Below, piece after piece: positions 23,305-32,205 of a stretch of 64,000 nucleotides of DNA. The stretch is taken from assembly GCF_000337915.1 (NCBI RefSeq), contig NZ_AOJE01000060.1, positions 199,816 through 263,815 of the forward strand, given 5' to 3'. Origin of the DNA: Halorubrum saccharovorum DSM 1137. Lineage in GTDB: Archaea; Halobacteriota; Halobacteria; Halobacteriales; Haloferacaceae. Every line of letters starts with the position of its first letter. The stretch's first letter is position 1. The notes below the pieces were generated by a model that worked only from the letters and a program-made list of their open reading frames with translations, was not told the DNA's origin and did no database searches. Both the position numbers and the translations under genes were made by a program.

Positions 23305-25578
23305 CTACCGCAGGACTGCGACGCTGTCGACGGCGATCTCTCCGTCGATCGCCCCGCAGCCGTCGGCGTCACCCGCCCCGTCGGCCGCGAACAGGTCGGT
23401 CTCGAATTCGGGCGGTACCGTCACCGTCGCGGGGCGCTCCGCGAAGTTGACGACGACGAGGAGCGGGTCGGCGTCGCGGGCGAGATCGTCGCTCCCGAAA
23501 CCGGCCGTCGCCGGCGGGACTCGCTCGTACGCCGTCACGCGTTCGGGGTCGCCGTCGACGACCGACACGTCGGCGGCGCGGCCCGCGAAGTCGACGGCGC
23601 CGTCTCGGAGGAGCGGCTCGCGCTCGCGGAGCGCGGCGAGGTCGCGATGGAAGTCGGTGAGGGCGTTGTCGCCGTCGTGCCACCGGATCGGCCCGCGGTA
23701 CGTCTCGTTGCCGCGCTCCTGGCCGGCGTAGACCATCGGCGCGCCGGGGAGCGTGAACGTCGCCGCGGCGGCCGCCCGCAGCGCCTCCCGCCCGCACTCC
23801 GCGAGGTAGCGCTCCTCGTCGTGGTTCTCGACGTAGCGCATCTGGAGGCCCGGGTCGTCGAACCCGAGCCACTCGGCGCGGGCGAACGCGTCCCCGATGG
23901 CGTCCGCGGGCGCGTCGCCCGCCCCGATACTCCGGAGCACGTCGTACAGCGAGGTGTCGTAGTGGAGGTCGAACTCCCCCTCGCCGTAGAAAGGGTCGTG
24001 GGGGAGCGTCTCGTCGAGCAGCAGGAAGTCGTCGGGAACGCGCTCGCCGACCTCCTTCCAGAAGCCGTGGGGGACGCCCCACGCCACGTCGGCGCGGAAG
24101 CCGTCGACGACCGCGCTCCACTCGTCGACCACGTCCAGCAGCCACTCGCGGACCGCCGGGCTGTCGAAGTTGAGGTTCGGGATCCGCCGCCAGTTGAAGT
24201 AGTACTCCGGCATGTCGCCGTCGGCGAGCTCCGCCCAGTCGGTGCCCGTCACGTCGAACGCGCCGTCGGTCCGGCGGTAGTGGTCGGCGTACTCGGCGAC
24301 GCCGGCGGCGTGCATCTGGAAGGCGGGGTGGTCGCGGGAGGTGTGATTGATAACGAGGTCGAAGATCACCCGAATTCCGGCCTCGTGGCAGGCCGCGACG
24401 AGCGACTCGAACGCCTCTCGCGACCCGAGGTCGGCGGCGGTGTCGTAGTAGTCCGTGACGTGGTAGCCGTGCTCCGTCGGCGAGGCGAGCACGGGCGTGA
24501 GCCAGAGCGCGTCGACGCCGAGGCTCTCGACGTACGGAACCCGGCGCTCGATCTCGCGGAACGTCGTCGGCAGGGTGCCGCCGGCGAACGATCGGACGAA
24601 GACCTCGTAGATCGTCGGCGAGTCGGCCCACTCGGGGGGCGCGTGGGGATCGCGAACGGTGAGCGAGCCGGCCTCGTCCACCCCTGCGGCCCCGCTCCTG
24701 TCCCGATCGATCCGGACCGTCTCGGCCGCGCCGTAGCGGTCGCCGTGCGGGACGACGTGGACCCGGATCCCGCCGGTGAGGTCGTCGGGAAGCTCCGAGG
24801 CCGGGAGCGGGAGCGCGTCGCCCGCCGCCAGCGACTCGATCCGCGCGACCGTCTCGGGATCCGCGTCGCGGTCGTCGACGAGGAAGTCGACGGCGACGGG
24901 CGACTCGCCGCCGTTCCGGCCGGCGTCCCCTTCGCCGTCCAGGTCGGGCGGCGCAGATGCGTCGGCGTCGATCCGGAGGACCGCTCCCGCCCCGCTTCCG
25001 TTCCCCGCACCGTCCCCCTCCGCACCCTCGGCAACGGTCGCGGACACCGAGACGCGCGGCCGCCCCGGTCCCGCCACCGTCACCTCGTCGCGGTGCTCGT
25101 TGCCCGGGTCGTCGTTGGCGACGAAGCTGAACCCGTGGCGACCGGGCGGGACGCGGACCTCGCAGACCCAGTCGTCGCCGTCGCGCTCGGGGCGGTCGCG
25201 CGCGAGCAGGCGGTCGTTGTGGGGCCACATCAGCGAGACGCGGTCCACGTCGCCGTCGTCGACCGGGAGGTCCGCGGCGGGGACGCGGAGCTCGACCGAC
25301 CGCCGCTCGTCGGGGTACGCGCGCACACGCTGCCGGTGCGTCCCGTCCGGGGCGTCGAGCGTCAGGGCGTAGGTGCCGGGCGCGTCGGGACGGAGGTGAA
25401 CGACCGGGGCGTCGGCGCGGTCCGTCTGACCGGGGACGAGAACCGCTGTGCCCCCGTCGCTCTCGGCCGGCGCGTCGCGGAGCGTCCACTCGTAGCTTCC
25501 GTCGGGATCGGGGTTTCGCGGAGCCAACTCGACGGATTCGCCGACGCTCGTCGCGCGCGGCGGTCCGGGTTCGTGCAT
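23305..25578 (-). CDS. Alpha-amylase family (GH13) glycoside hydrolase, probably cytoplasmic
   Basis: A 757-residue enzyme. The first roughly 300 residues form beta-rich N-terminal domains, including a carbohydrate-binding segment (CEVRVPPGRHGFSFVANDD). The barrel begins at SPTIYEVFVRSFAGG. The four GH13 regions are FDLVINHTS (about 405), GFRADVAWG with the nucleophile Asp (about 493), LLLDETLP with the acid Glu (about 522), and VENHDE (about 583). There is no signal peptide, so intracellular maltodextrin or cyclodextrin breakdown is likely, as in neopullulanase or cyclomaltodextrinase types. It is divergent from the GH15 gene. The upstream in-frame ATG at 25623 is less likely. Confidence 0.9.
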   Translation of the reverse strand: MHEPGPPRATSVGESVELAPRNPDPDGSYEWTLRDAPAESDGGTAVLVPGQTDRADAPVVHLRPDAPGTYALTLDAPDGTHRQRVRAYPDERRSVELRVPAADLPVDDGDVDRVSLMWPHNDRLLARDRPERDGDDWVCEVRVPPGRHGFSFVANDDPGNEHRDEVTVAGPGRPRVSVSATVAEGAEGDGAGNGSGAGAVLRIDADASAPPDLDGEGDAGRNGGESPVAVDFLVDDRDADPETVARIESLAAGDALPLPASELPDDLTGGIRVHVVPHGDRYGAAETVRIDRDRSGAAGVDEAGSLTVRDPHAPPEWADSPTIYEVFVRSFAGGTLPTTFREIERRVPYVESLGVDALWLTPVLASPTEHGYHVTDYYDTAADLGSREAFESLVAACHEAGIRVIFDLVINHTSRDHPAFQMHAAGVAEYADHYRRTDGAFDVTGTDWAELADGDMPEYYFNWRRIPNLNFDSPAVREWLLDVVDEWSAVVDGFRADVAWGVPHGFWKEVGERVPDDFLLLDETLPHDPFYGEGEFDLHYDTSLYDVLRSIGAGDAPADAIGDAFARAEWLGFDDPGLQMRYVENHDEERYLAECGREALRAAAAATFTLPGAPMVYAGQERGNETYRGPIRWHDGDNALTDFHRDLAALREREPLLRDGAVDFAGRAADVSVVDGDPERVTAYERVPPATAGFGSDDLARDADPLLVVVNFAERPATVTVPPEFETDLFAADGAGDADGCGAIDGEIAVDSVAVLR

Positions 25579-25681
25579 ACGGGTCCCCGACGGCGCCCCG
25601 GCTTGAGGGTTTCCGTTCTCCAAACGGATGAATAATAATTACACCAAAACTTCATACGCGGAGGGGTCGTTTACCCGCGTA

Positions 25682-27838
25682 ATGCAACTCCGCGACGCGC
25701 TCGACGACTACAAGCGACACACCGGGCACGCCACCCGGTTCCCGGGCGAACGCCGGACCGTCACCGGCCGATTCTCGGGGGGCGAGGGGCGTCTCGTTCA
25801 CGTCGACGCCGACGGCGAGCTCCGAGACTTCGGTCATCCGCTGACCGGTCTGACCGGACTCGTCCGCTCGCGCGTCGGCCTCGCGGTCGGCGACGAGCTC
25901 ACGTGGCTCGACGAGGTCGCGACCGAGCAGCGCTACGTCGGCGACACGACCCTGATCGAGACCGTTCACGAGACCGACTACGGGACGGTGACCAGACACG
26001 ACGCGACGATCGGCGACGCGCACCTCACGCGCGCGGCGGTCGACGTGGGCGACGACGGGCACGCGAACGTCGACCCCGCCGACCTCTCGCTCGTCGTGTA
26101 CGCCCGGTTCGCCCCCGACGGGCGCGACGACCGGGTCGGACAGCTCCGGTACGACGACGCGGTCGAGGTGTACCACGCCGACGAGCGCGACTTCCTCGCG
26201 AGCGACACCGGCTTCTCCGACCTTCGCGGCCAGCTCCCGGCGACGTTTCCCGAACTGCTCGACGACGCACCGACCGACCTCCCCCGGGACCGCGACGGCG
26301 ACCGCTACGAGGAGGAGCGGCTCTCCGGCGAGGTCGTCGCCGACGTGCCCTTCGAGGACGGCGTTGCCACGGTCGGTACCCTGCTGACCGACCGCGAGGA
26401 GACGACCCGTGAGGCCGCTCGCGACCGGCTCGCGGAGCTGTTCGATGCCCTCGACGACCCGGACGCGCTCGCCGCGGCCGCGGCCGAGACCACTCCGTCG
26501 GTCCCCGAGTCGGTCCCGGCCCGGGAGTCGGTCGTCGCCGACCTCCGGGTGCTCTCGCTGCTCTCCGCGGAGTCCGGGCTCCGGATCGCCGGCCCCGACT
26601 TCGACCCCTTCTACGCGACCTCCGGGGGGTACGGCTACACGTGGTTCCGCGACGACGCCGAGATATCGACGTTCGCGCTCGACGCCGACGACCGCCTCGG
26701 ACTCGGGCTCGACGACTGGCACGCGCGTTCGGCCGAGATGTACGTCGCCACCCAGCGCCCCGACGGCTCGTGGCCCCACCGGGTGTGGCCGCGGAACGGC
26801 GCGCTCGCGCCCGGCTGGGCGAACGCGCGCATTGAGGACGGACCCGACGTGGACTACCAGGCCGACCAGACGGGCAGCGTCATCGCCTACCTGGCGCAGG
26901 CGCGCGCCGGGGGCGTCGACGTCGAAGGACTCGACCGGACCCTCGTCGCCGCGCTCGCCGGGCTCGACGAGACCCTCGCGGACGACGGCCGCCCCGTCGT
27001 CTGCCAGAACGCGTGGGAGGACAGCGCCGGGCGGTTCGCGCACACGACGGCGACGTTCCTGGAGGCGTACAGCGAGCTCGCGCTCCACGGCGACGGGTTG
27101 GACGCGGGCGCGCTCGATCCGGACGGCGACCTCGACCCCGACGCCCTCCCGGACGACCTCGCCGGCCACGCCCGCGATCAGGCGACGCGGGTGTACGACG
27201 CCCTCGACGACCTGTGGGTCCCCGAGCGCGGCTGTTACGCGCTCCGCGAGACGCCCGAGGGAGCCATCGACGACCGGCTCGACTCCTCGACGCTGTCGCT
27301 GGCGAGCGCGCACCGCTCGTTCGACGCGCTCGGGGGAGTCGAAGGCGACGGCGGAGACGGGAACCGGGCCGGCGACGGGGGCGAGACCGGCGCGGTCGAC
27401 CCCGAGCGCCTCGATCGGCTGGTCTCGCACGTCGAGACGGTCGTGGACGGGCTCGCCCACGAGAGCGACGAGATCGCGGGGCTGATCCGGTACGAGGGCG
27501 ACGGGTGGCGGCGGGCCGGCCAGCGCTCCGAGAAGGTGTGGACCGTCTCGACCGCGTGGGGCGCGAACGCCTGCGCCGAGCTGGCGGTCCTCCTCGCCGA
27601 CCACGACGACCCGCGCGCGGCGGAGCTGGTCGAGCGCGCCCGCCACCTGCTCGCGCACGTCTCGCCCGGCGGGGCGCTCTGCGAGCCGACGACCTTCCTC
27701 CCCGAGCAGTTCTTCGACGACGGGACGCCCGACAGCGCGACCCCGCTCGGGTGGCCGCACGCGATACGCCTGGCGACCGTGGCGCTGCTCGACGACGAGC
27801 TCCCGCAGTTCGCCGACCGCGCCGTCGCCGACGACTGA
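25682..27838 (+). CDS. Glucan 1,4-alpha-glucosidase (GH15 glucoamylase-like)
   Basis: A 718-residue enzyme releasing glucose from non-reducing ends of alpha-glucans. It has an N-terminal beta domain (about 1-290) and a C-terminal (alpha/alpha)6 barrel. Barrel motifs are GGYGYTWFRDDAEIS, RPDGSWPHRVWPRNG, DYQADQTGSV, CQNAWEDSAGRFAHT with the likely acid Glu, RSEKVWTVSTAWGAN near the base, and CEPTTFLPEQFFDDGTPDSATPLGWPHA. It has no signal peptide. With the divergent GH13 gene and trmB it forms an alpha-glucan use locus. The ATG at 25682 fits the conserved start (MQLRDALDDYKRH); an earlier ATG at 25628 lies before the TATA-like box. Confidence 0.9.
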   Translation: MQLRDALDDYKRHTGHATRFPGERRTVTGRFSGGEGRLVHVDADGELRDFGHPLTGLTGLVRSRVGLAVGDELTWLDEVATEQRYVGDTTLIETVHETDYGTVTRHDATIGDAHLTRAAVDVGDDGHANVDPADLSLVVYARFAPDGRDDRVGQLRYDDAVEVYHADERDFLASDTGFSDLRGQLPATFPELLDDAPTDLPRDRDGDRYEEERLSGEVVADVPFEDGVATVGTLLTDREETTREAARDRLAELFDALDDPDALAAAAAETTPSVPESVPARESVVADLRVLSLLSAESGLRIAGPDFDPFYATSGGYGYTWFRDDAEISTFALDADDRLGLGLDDWHARSAEMYVATQRPDGSWPHRVWPRNGALAPGWANARIEDGPDVDYQADQTGSVIAYLAQARAGGVDVEGLDRTLVAALAGLDETLADDGRPVVCQNAWEDSAGRFAHTTATFLEAYSELALHGDGLDAGALDPDGDLDPDALPDDLAGHARDQATRVYDALDDLWVPERGCYALRETPEGAIDDRLDSSTLSLASAHRSFDALGGVEGDGGDGNRAGDGGETGAVDPERLDRLVSHVETVVDGLAHESDEIAGLIRYEGDGWRRAGQRSEKVWTVSTAWGANACAELAVLLADHDDPRAAELVERARHLLAHVSPGGALCEPTTFLPEQFFDDGTPDSATPLGWPHAIRLATVALLDDELPQFADRAVADD

Positions 27839-27939
27839 CGCGACGCGCTGCGCCGCGCTCGCCCGCGCGGGTCGTACCGCTCTAACAGCCGCCGCTGGTG
27901 TCTGGCCCGGCGGCGAGCGGAGCCCGTGTCTCTGGGGCG

Positions 27940-28203
27940 CTATTCGGTGTCGGCGAGCTGAATCCCGCGCGCGACGACGTACATCAACACGAGACCGGTG
28001 CCGACTGCGAGAATGAACTGCGAGACGACGGTGAGGAATCCAGCGAGCAGCGAGTTCCCGCCGACCAGCAGCACGATCAAAAACACGAGCAGCGCCGCCG
28101 CCCCGAACAGGACGATGAGGCCGGCAAGCGGGAATAGCTCTGCGCGGATCTGACCGAAGTCCAACTCTCCGGAATCCTGGCGGATGAACGGTGGTGACGA
28201 CAT
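27940..28203 (-). CDS. Small haloarchaeal membrane protein (87 residues)
   Basis: Two hydrophobic helices (about residues 25-48 and 52-78) follow a hydrophilic N-terminus, MSSPPFIRQDSGELDFGQI. The short C-terminal tail (ARGIQLADTE) is polar. No cysteine or known motif is present. Similar two-helix proteins are widespread in haloarchaea without assigned function. It is a single gene converging on the glucoamylase gene. Confidence 0.7.
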   Translation of the reverse strand: MSSPPFIRQDSGELDFGQIRAELFPLAGLIVLFGAAALLVFLIVLLVGGNSLLAGFLTVVSQFILAVGTGLVLMYVVARGIQLADTE

Positions 28204-28406
28204 AACCGCTCAACACTGACGTACCGTAAATAGCCACGGGCCGCCCGGCGCCGGGCCAGGTCGCCCGACGGAAGTCGGGACGCCCGACCGCGACCGGATC
28301 GGGGAACGTTGCGTCAAGCGCGGTGCGATCGCCGGTGTCGTGCGGTTCCACCGACGGCGACACGCGGCGTGCGGCCTCTCACCGCCGACGCGTCCCGGTC
28401 GCGAAC

Positions 28407-28589
28407 CTATCGCCACTCGTCCGCCGGCACGCAGTCCGCCGCGCGGACCGTGATCCAACGAGTCGTCCGCTCGTCGGGATCGCGGTCCCGCTCGAAGAAC
28501 GTCACCTCCTCGCCGTCGGAGTCGCCGTCAGTCCGCTTACAGACGAGCTCCGATTGCTCGGCACGGACGCGCGTCGATGACGTGGACAT
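28407..28589 (-). CDS. Small haloarchaeal protein (60 residues), DUF7511-like
   Basis: A 60-residue soluble protein. The second half (EVTFFERDRDPDERTTRWIT and VRAADCVPADEWR) resembles a family of very short haloarchaeal proteins ending in a TxWIT..xxxVxLxxxR pattern, which I recall as DUF7511; the match is from memory. A TATA-like TTATTATTTG on the minus strand lies about 25 bases before the ATG, which supports expression. Function unknown. Confidence 0.65.
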   Translation of the reverse strand: MSTSSTRVRAEQSELVCKRTDGDSDGEEVTFFERDRDPDERTTRWITVRAADCVPADEWR

Positions 28590-28737
28590 ACGTCACGGTC
28601 TGTCCCCGATCAAATAATAAGTATTGGTTTTCGATCGCGATCGACGAAACAACCGTCGTAGATAACGGATATTAACCGAACTCTGAGTAAAACTACACCC
28701 CGAATTCCTCCTCCCTACGGCCGCACCGGAACCCCGT

Positions 28738-29556
28738 CTACAGTCGGACGGGCACGCCGCGCTCGTCGAGGTACGCCTTCGTCTCCTCGATCGAGTAGTC
28801 GCCGAAGTGGAAGATGGAGGCCGCGAGCCCGGCGTCGGCGTTCGCCTCGGTGAACACTTCGTACATGTCCTCGGGAGAGCCGCACCCGGAGGAGGCGATG
28901 ACGGGCGTCGAGACGGCGTCGCACACCGCTTTCATCAGCGGGATGTCGTAGCCGTCCTTCGTCCCGTCCTTGTCGATGGAGTTGACGAACAGCTCGCCCG
29001 CGCCGCGCTCCTCGGCCTCCTTCGCCCACGAGACGGCGTCGATTCCGGTTCCCTCGCGGCCGCCCTTCTTGGTGCACTCGAACCACACCGCCTCGCCGTT
29101 CTCGTCCTCGTAGAAGTGCTCCCCAGCGTCGTCGTACCGGCGACGCGCGTCGACGGAGATGACGATACACTGGCTGCCGAACGCCGCCGCGCCCTCCTCG
29201 ATGAGCTCCGGGCGTTCGAGGGCACCGGTCGTGATCGACACCTTGTCCGCGCCCGCGCGGAGCGTCTCCTTGATGTCGGCCTTAGTGCGGATGCCGCCGC
29301 CGACCGTCAGCGGGATGAAACACTCGTCGGCGACCGCGTTCACCACGTCGAGCATCGTCTCGCGCCCCTCCGCGCTCGCGGTGATGTCGAGGAAGACGAA
29401 CTCGTCGGCGCCCGCGTCGTTGTACTTCTTCGCCAGCTCGACCGGGTCGCCGGTGTACTCCAGGTTCTCGAAGTTGACGCCCGTGTACACCGCCGCGTCC
29501 CCGTCGTCGTCGAGGTCGACGTCGATGCAGGGGATGATCCGCTTCGTGAGTCCCAT
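28738..29556 (-). CDS. hisF: Imidazole glycerol phosphate synthase cyclase subunit
   Basis: A 272-residue (beta/alpha)8 barrel. HisF uses ammonia from HisH to turn PRFAR into imidazole glycerol phosphate and AICAR, in histidine biosynthesis. Visible motifs are [15 protein letters not shown] with the catalytic Asp, [49 protein letters not shown] (phosphate and catalytic loop) and [16 protein letters not shown]. An insertion with [23 protein letters not shown] is normal for the family. No hisH is nearby. Single gene. Confidence 0.96.
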   Translation of the reverse strand: MGLTKRIIPCIDVDLDDDGDAAVYTGVNFENLEYTGDPVELAKKYNDAGADEFVFLDITASAEGRETMLDVVNAVADECFIPLTVGGGIRTKADIKETLRAGADKVSITTGALERPELIEEGAAAFGSQCIVISVDARRRYDDAGEHFYEDENGEAVWFECTKKGGREGTGIDAVSWAKEAEERGAGELFVNSIDKDGTKDGYDIPLMKAVCDAVSTPVIASSGCGSPEDMYEVFTEANADAGLAASIFHFGDYSIEETKAYLDERGVPVRL

Positions 29557-29617
29557 TCGTTACCGGTCCTTGGCGGCGGCCGAGGTTAAAAGGCGCGGGG
29601 TCGCTCTCGGTGCGGGG

Positions 29618-30649
29618 TCACTCCTCCGACGCTCGCCGGTCGTACTTCGCGACGGCGCGGTCGGCGCGCTTCGAGATGCCGTTCGGGTTCCGAGCCGGGC
29701 TCCGGTCTCGGCTCCGCGCGACGAGCCCGTCGGAGCTCCCGCCGGCGAGGCCGACGAGCACGTCGCGCCCGGTGGCGACCCACCGCGACGGCGTCGACTC
29801 GCCGCGGATCACGTCGCCGGCGGCCCCGAGCGCGTCCGTCGCCGCGTGCGTTCCGACCCGCGCGACGACGGTCGGGCGGACGCCGTAGTTCTTCAGGAGG
29901 CGATACGCGAGCGCTCGGTACTTCCACCCCCACTCGCGGGCGCTGCGCCCGCCGTCGGCCGCCGTCGGGCTCGGAAGCTCCTCGGTGACGGCCATCCCCT
30001 CGCGCCACGCCACGGTCCGTCCCATCTGCGCCAGCCGATGGGCAGCGTCGCGCGCGCCGCCGGTGTTGAGGTACTCGTCGAAGCCGTCCAGGTCCCGGAG
30101 CGCCTCTCGCCGGAAGGCGACGTTGCCCCCCTCGAAGTAGGTCACTTCGGTGCCCGCGATCGCCCGGCGCTCCGGGCCGTCGCGCTCGTTGTCGTGACTC
30201 TCGTCGCCGCGGTGCCCGCCGTCCCGCCCCTCGTCGTCGCTCCCGGTGCTCCCCTCGTCGTCGCCCCCGGTGTCCCCCTCGTCGTCGCGTCCCCCTTCGC
30301 CCGACTCGATCGGAATCACCGGTCCCGTCACGGCGTCCGCACCGTCGAGCCCGGCACGCACGGCGTCGAGCCACCCCTCCCCGATCCGGTTGTCGTAGTC
30401 GACGAGAGCCACCACGTCTCCGGTGGCGACTTCGATACCGGCGTTGCGAGCGACGTTGACCGTGCGGTCGGAGATCTCCACCAGCACGTCCACGTCGTCG
30501 CGGTCCCGCACCATCCCGGTGGTGCCGTCGGCGGAGGGGCCGTTGGCGACGACCACCTCAGCCTCGGGAGCGTGTGCCGCCAGCGCGTCGAGACAGGCGG
30601 CTAACCGATCCCGCCCGTTGAGAGTGGGCACGACGACCGAGAGGTCCAT
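29618..30649 (-). CDS. Glycosyltransferase family 2 protein with an acidic tandem-repeat insert
   Basis: A 343-residue GT-A fold enzyme. It starts MDLSVVVPTLNGRDRLAACL and has VVVANGPSADGTTGM, NVARNAGIEVATGDVVALVD and the metal-binding YDN in place of DxD. FEGGNVAFRREALRDLDGFDEYLNTGG is the acceptor-side segment. Between them lies an acidic insert of about 45 residues containing three DDEG-type octapeptides. The C-terminus (about 250-343) is basic. It probably decorates a surface polysaccharide, lipid or glycoprotein; the sugar is unknown. The start is supported by a TTTTTAAT box 24-31 bases upstream. Confidence 0.85.
   Translation of the reverse strand: MDLSVVVPTLNGRDRLAACLDALAAHAPEAEVVVANGPSADGTTGMVRDRDDVDVLVEISDRTVNVARNAGIEVATGDVVALVDYDNRIGEGWLDAVRAGLDGADAVTGPVIPIESGEGGRDDEGDTGGDDEGSTGSDDEGRDGGHRGDESHDNERDGPERRAIAGTEVTYFEGGNVAFRREALRDLDGFDEYLNTGGARDAAHRLAQMGRTVAWREGMAVTEELPSPTAADGGRSAREWGWKYRALAYRLLKNYGVRPTVVARVGTHAATDALGAAGDVIRGESTPSRWVATGRDVLVGLAGGSSDGLVARSRDRSPARNPNGISKRADRAVAKYDRRASEE
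30227..30288. repeat. Three 24-base tandem units in the glycosyltransferase gene
   Basis: A shared core CCCCTCGTCGTCGC begins at 30227, 30251 and 30275, giving a 24-base period. It encodes eight-residue units DDEGDTGG, DDEGSTGS and DDEGRDGG. Copy-number change would preserve frame. Confidence 0.8.
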
Positions 30650-30672
30650 ACAGTCGAGTATCGGGGCCAAGG

Positions 30673-30680
30673 ATTAAAAA
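30673..30680 (-). promoter_or_regulatory. TATA-like box of the glycosyltransferase gene
   Basis: The minus strand reads TTTTTAAT, centred about 27 bases before the ATG at 30649. This favours that ATG over an in-frame ATG seven codons upstream. Confidence 0.55.
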
Positions 30681-30807
30681 GGGCTCCGTGCGGCGGCGCT
30701 CGTTCGGCTGCGCCGCGGATCGGTCGGGAGCGGTTACGCGCCGATCGGCACGCTGCAGATTTACGCGCGATTCAGACTGTCAGACTGTCAGGCGCGTCGC
30801 GCGCGGT

Positions 30808-31080
30808 TCAGACCGTCAGGTAGTACACCTGCTTGCGCGCGTCCTTGAAGCTGTAGCGGGAGTCGACGAGGCCTTCCTCCTCCAGACGGTTGAGCGCGTA
30901 GCGGACGGTCCGGTCGGGAAGCAGGGACTCGTCGGCGAGGCCGCCCTGCGAGAGGGGGGCGTCGCCCTCCAGCACCTTCGCGACGAGTTTGGCGCTGGGG
31001 GGGAGTTCGCGTAAGCGATCGCGGTACTCGGCTTCTGAGAGGCGGTCCTGGTCGGCGGTCTCCGCGGGACTGGTACTCAT
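30808..31080 (-). CDS. Small winged-helix (MarR-like) transcriptional regulator
   Basis: A 90-residue protein made almost entirely of one winged helix-turn-helix. It reads LRELPPSAKLVAKVLEGD (helix 1), GGLADESLLPDRTVRYALNRLEEEGLVDS (helices 2-3 and recognition helix), and RYSFKDARKQVYYLTV (wing). The N-terminal 20 residues are acidic. Proteins of this size and pattern are a common haloarchaeal class annotated MarR or helix-turn-helix; the target is unknown. It is divergent from an SAM-methyltransferase, across a 371-base gap. Confidence 0.8.
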   Translation of the reverse strand: MSTSPAETADQDRLSEAEYRDRLRELPPSAKLVAKVLEGDAPLSQGGLADESLLPDRTVRYALNRLEEEGLVDSRYSFKDARKQVYYLTV

Positions 31081-31451
31081 ATCTCATGTCCAGCCCGCGC
31101 CTATTGGTAAAGGTTGGCTACATATAGGGGAATTTGATTGGAATAATATAATGTGTTAATATCACAGTTCGGCCACCTGTCAATCCTGATCGATCGGGAC
31201 GTATTTTGACGCGGCGGTGCCCGACGGAGCCGGACCGGCGAGCACCCGCATCACGGCGAGGAGTTCGGATCGCGGGTGCTGATACATATCTCGGTCCAGA
31301 ACGTCGCGACGAGCGGCTGACCGGACGACTCGTCGACTGTTCCGTCGATCGAACTGTCGGCCGATCTCCCGGCCGTCGACACCGCCGTCGCCGGGCATAC
31401 GTCGACCGCATCCAGTACGGTTTTGTCGGTCGGGTGTGCAGTACGGACAAC
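31081..31451. other. 371-base intergenic region with an AT-rich patch
   Basis: No supported gene. Bases about 31105-31175 are strikingly AT-rich for this genome and include ACATATA, GGAATAATATAATG and GTTAATATCAC. They could hold promoters for the regulator to the left and for unannotated transcripts to the right. The remainder to 31451 is GC-rich, with no conserved frame that I recognise. Confidence 0.5.
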
Positions 31452-32204
31452 GTGAAGGGACAGGACTGGTACCAGGCCGACGAGGTCGCGGAAGAGTACG
31501 AGGACGTACGGTTCTCCGGCGGCGGAGAGCTCATCGACCGGCGCGAGAAGGAAGCGGTCCTCTCGGCACTCGGACCGATCGAGGAGGGACACCGCGTGCT
31601 GGAGGTCGCCTGCGGCACCGGTCGGTTCACGACCATGCTCGCGGACCAGGGCGCCGACATCGTCGGGCTCGACATCTCCCGCGAGATGCTCGAACAGGGA
31701 CGCCAGAATGCGGCCGAGGCGGGGCTCTCCGACACCGTGGAGTTCGTCCGCGGCGACGCCTCCCGGCTCCCGTTCCCGGACGACCACTTCGACACCGTGG
31801 TCGCGATGCGCTTTTTCCACCTGATGGACAACCCGGTGCCGTTCGCCCGCGAACTGCGCCGCGTCAGCGCCGATCAGGTGTTCTTCGACACGTTCAACAG
31901 CCGCAGCCTCCGGACGCTGTACACCTGGCTGCTCCCGATGGGGTCCCGGCTCTACTCCGAGCGGCAGGTCGTCGACATGCTCCGCGCAGCGGATCTGACG
32001 CTCGCCGGCGAGGAGCACGACTTCGTGCTGCCGTACGGGTTCTACCGCGAGCTTCCGGGCCCCGTCGCGAAGCCGTTCCGGGCGATCGACGGGCTCGTCG
32101 GCGACACGATTCCGGGCGATTACGTGGCGTCCGTCTCCTACTGGGACGCCCGAGTTCCGGAAGGCGAGCGCGGCTCGGCGGTTTCTCCGGACGCCGCCGA
32201 GTGA
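31452..32204 (+). CDS. Class I SAM-dependent methyltransferase (UbiE/type 11 style)
   Basis: A 250-residue methyltransferase taken from the GTG at 31452 (VKGQDWYQADEVAEEYEDVRFS), where the conserved N-terminal region begins. The core shows VLEVACGTGRFTTMLADQG (SAM motif I), IVGLDISREMLEQGR, VEFVRGDASRLPFPDDHFDTV and MRFFHLMDNPVPFARELRRV. A C-terminal helical segment contains LLPMGSRLYSERQVVDMLRAA. The substrate is unknown; relatives act on quinones or lipids. Upstream in-frame starts exist but give a non-conserved extension. It converges on the TRAM gene, one base apart. Confidence 0.85.
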   Translation: MKGQDWYQADEVAEEYEDVRFSGGGELIDRREKEAVLSALGPIEEGHRVLEVACGTGRFTTMLADQGADIVGLDISREMLEQGRQNAAEAGLSDTVEFVRGDASRLPFPDDHFDTVVAMRFFHLMDNPVPFARELRRVSADQVFFDTFNSRSLRTLYTWLLPMGSRLYSERQVVDMLRAADLTLAGEEHDFVLPYGFYRELPGPVAKPFRAIDGLVGDTIPGDYVASVSYWDARVPEGERGSAVSPDAAE

Positions 32205-32205
32205 G

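Noticed and set aside
25652..28363. A 903-codon open frame on the minus strand opposite the glucoamylase gene
   Set aside because: It is antisense to a well-supported GH15 gene. The translation is Arg/Val/Gly-rich without motifs, a common by-product of high GC and third-position bias.
30776..30800. Short direct repeat CAGACTGT before the small regulator stop
   Set aside because: Only two eight-base copies; no operator-like symmetry and no promoter nearby.
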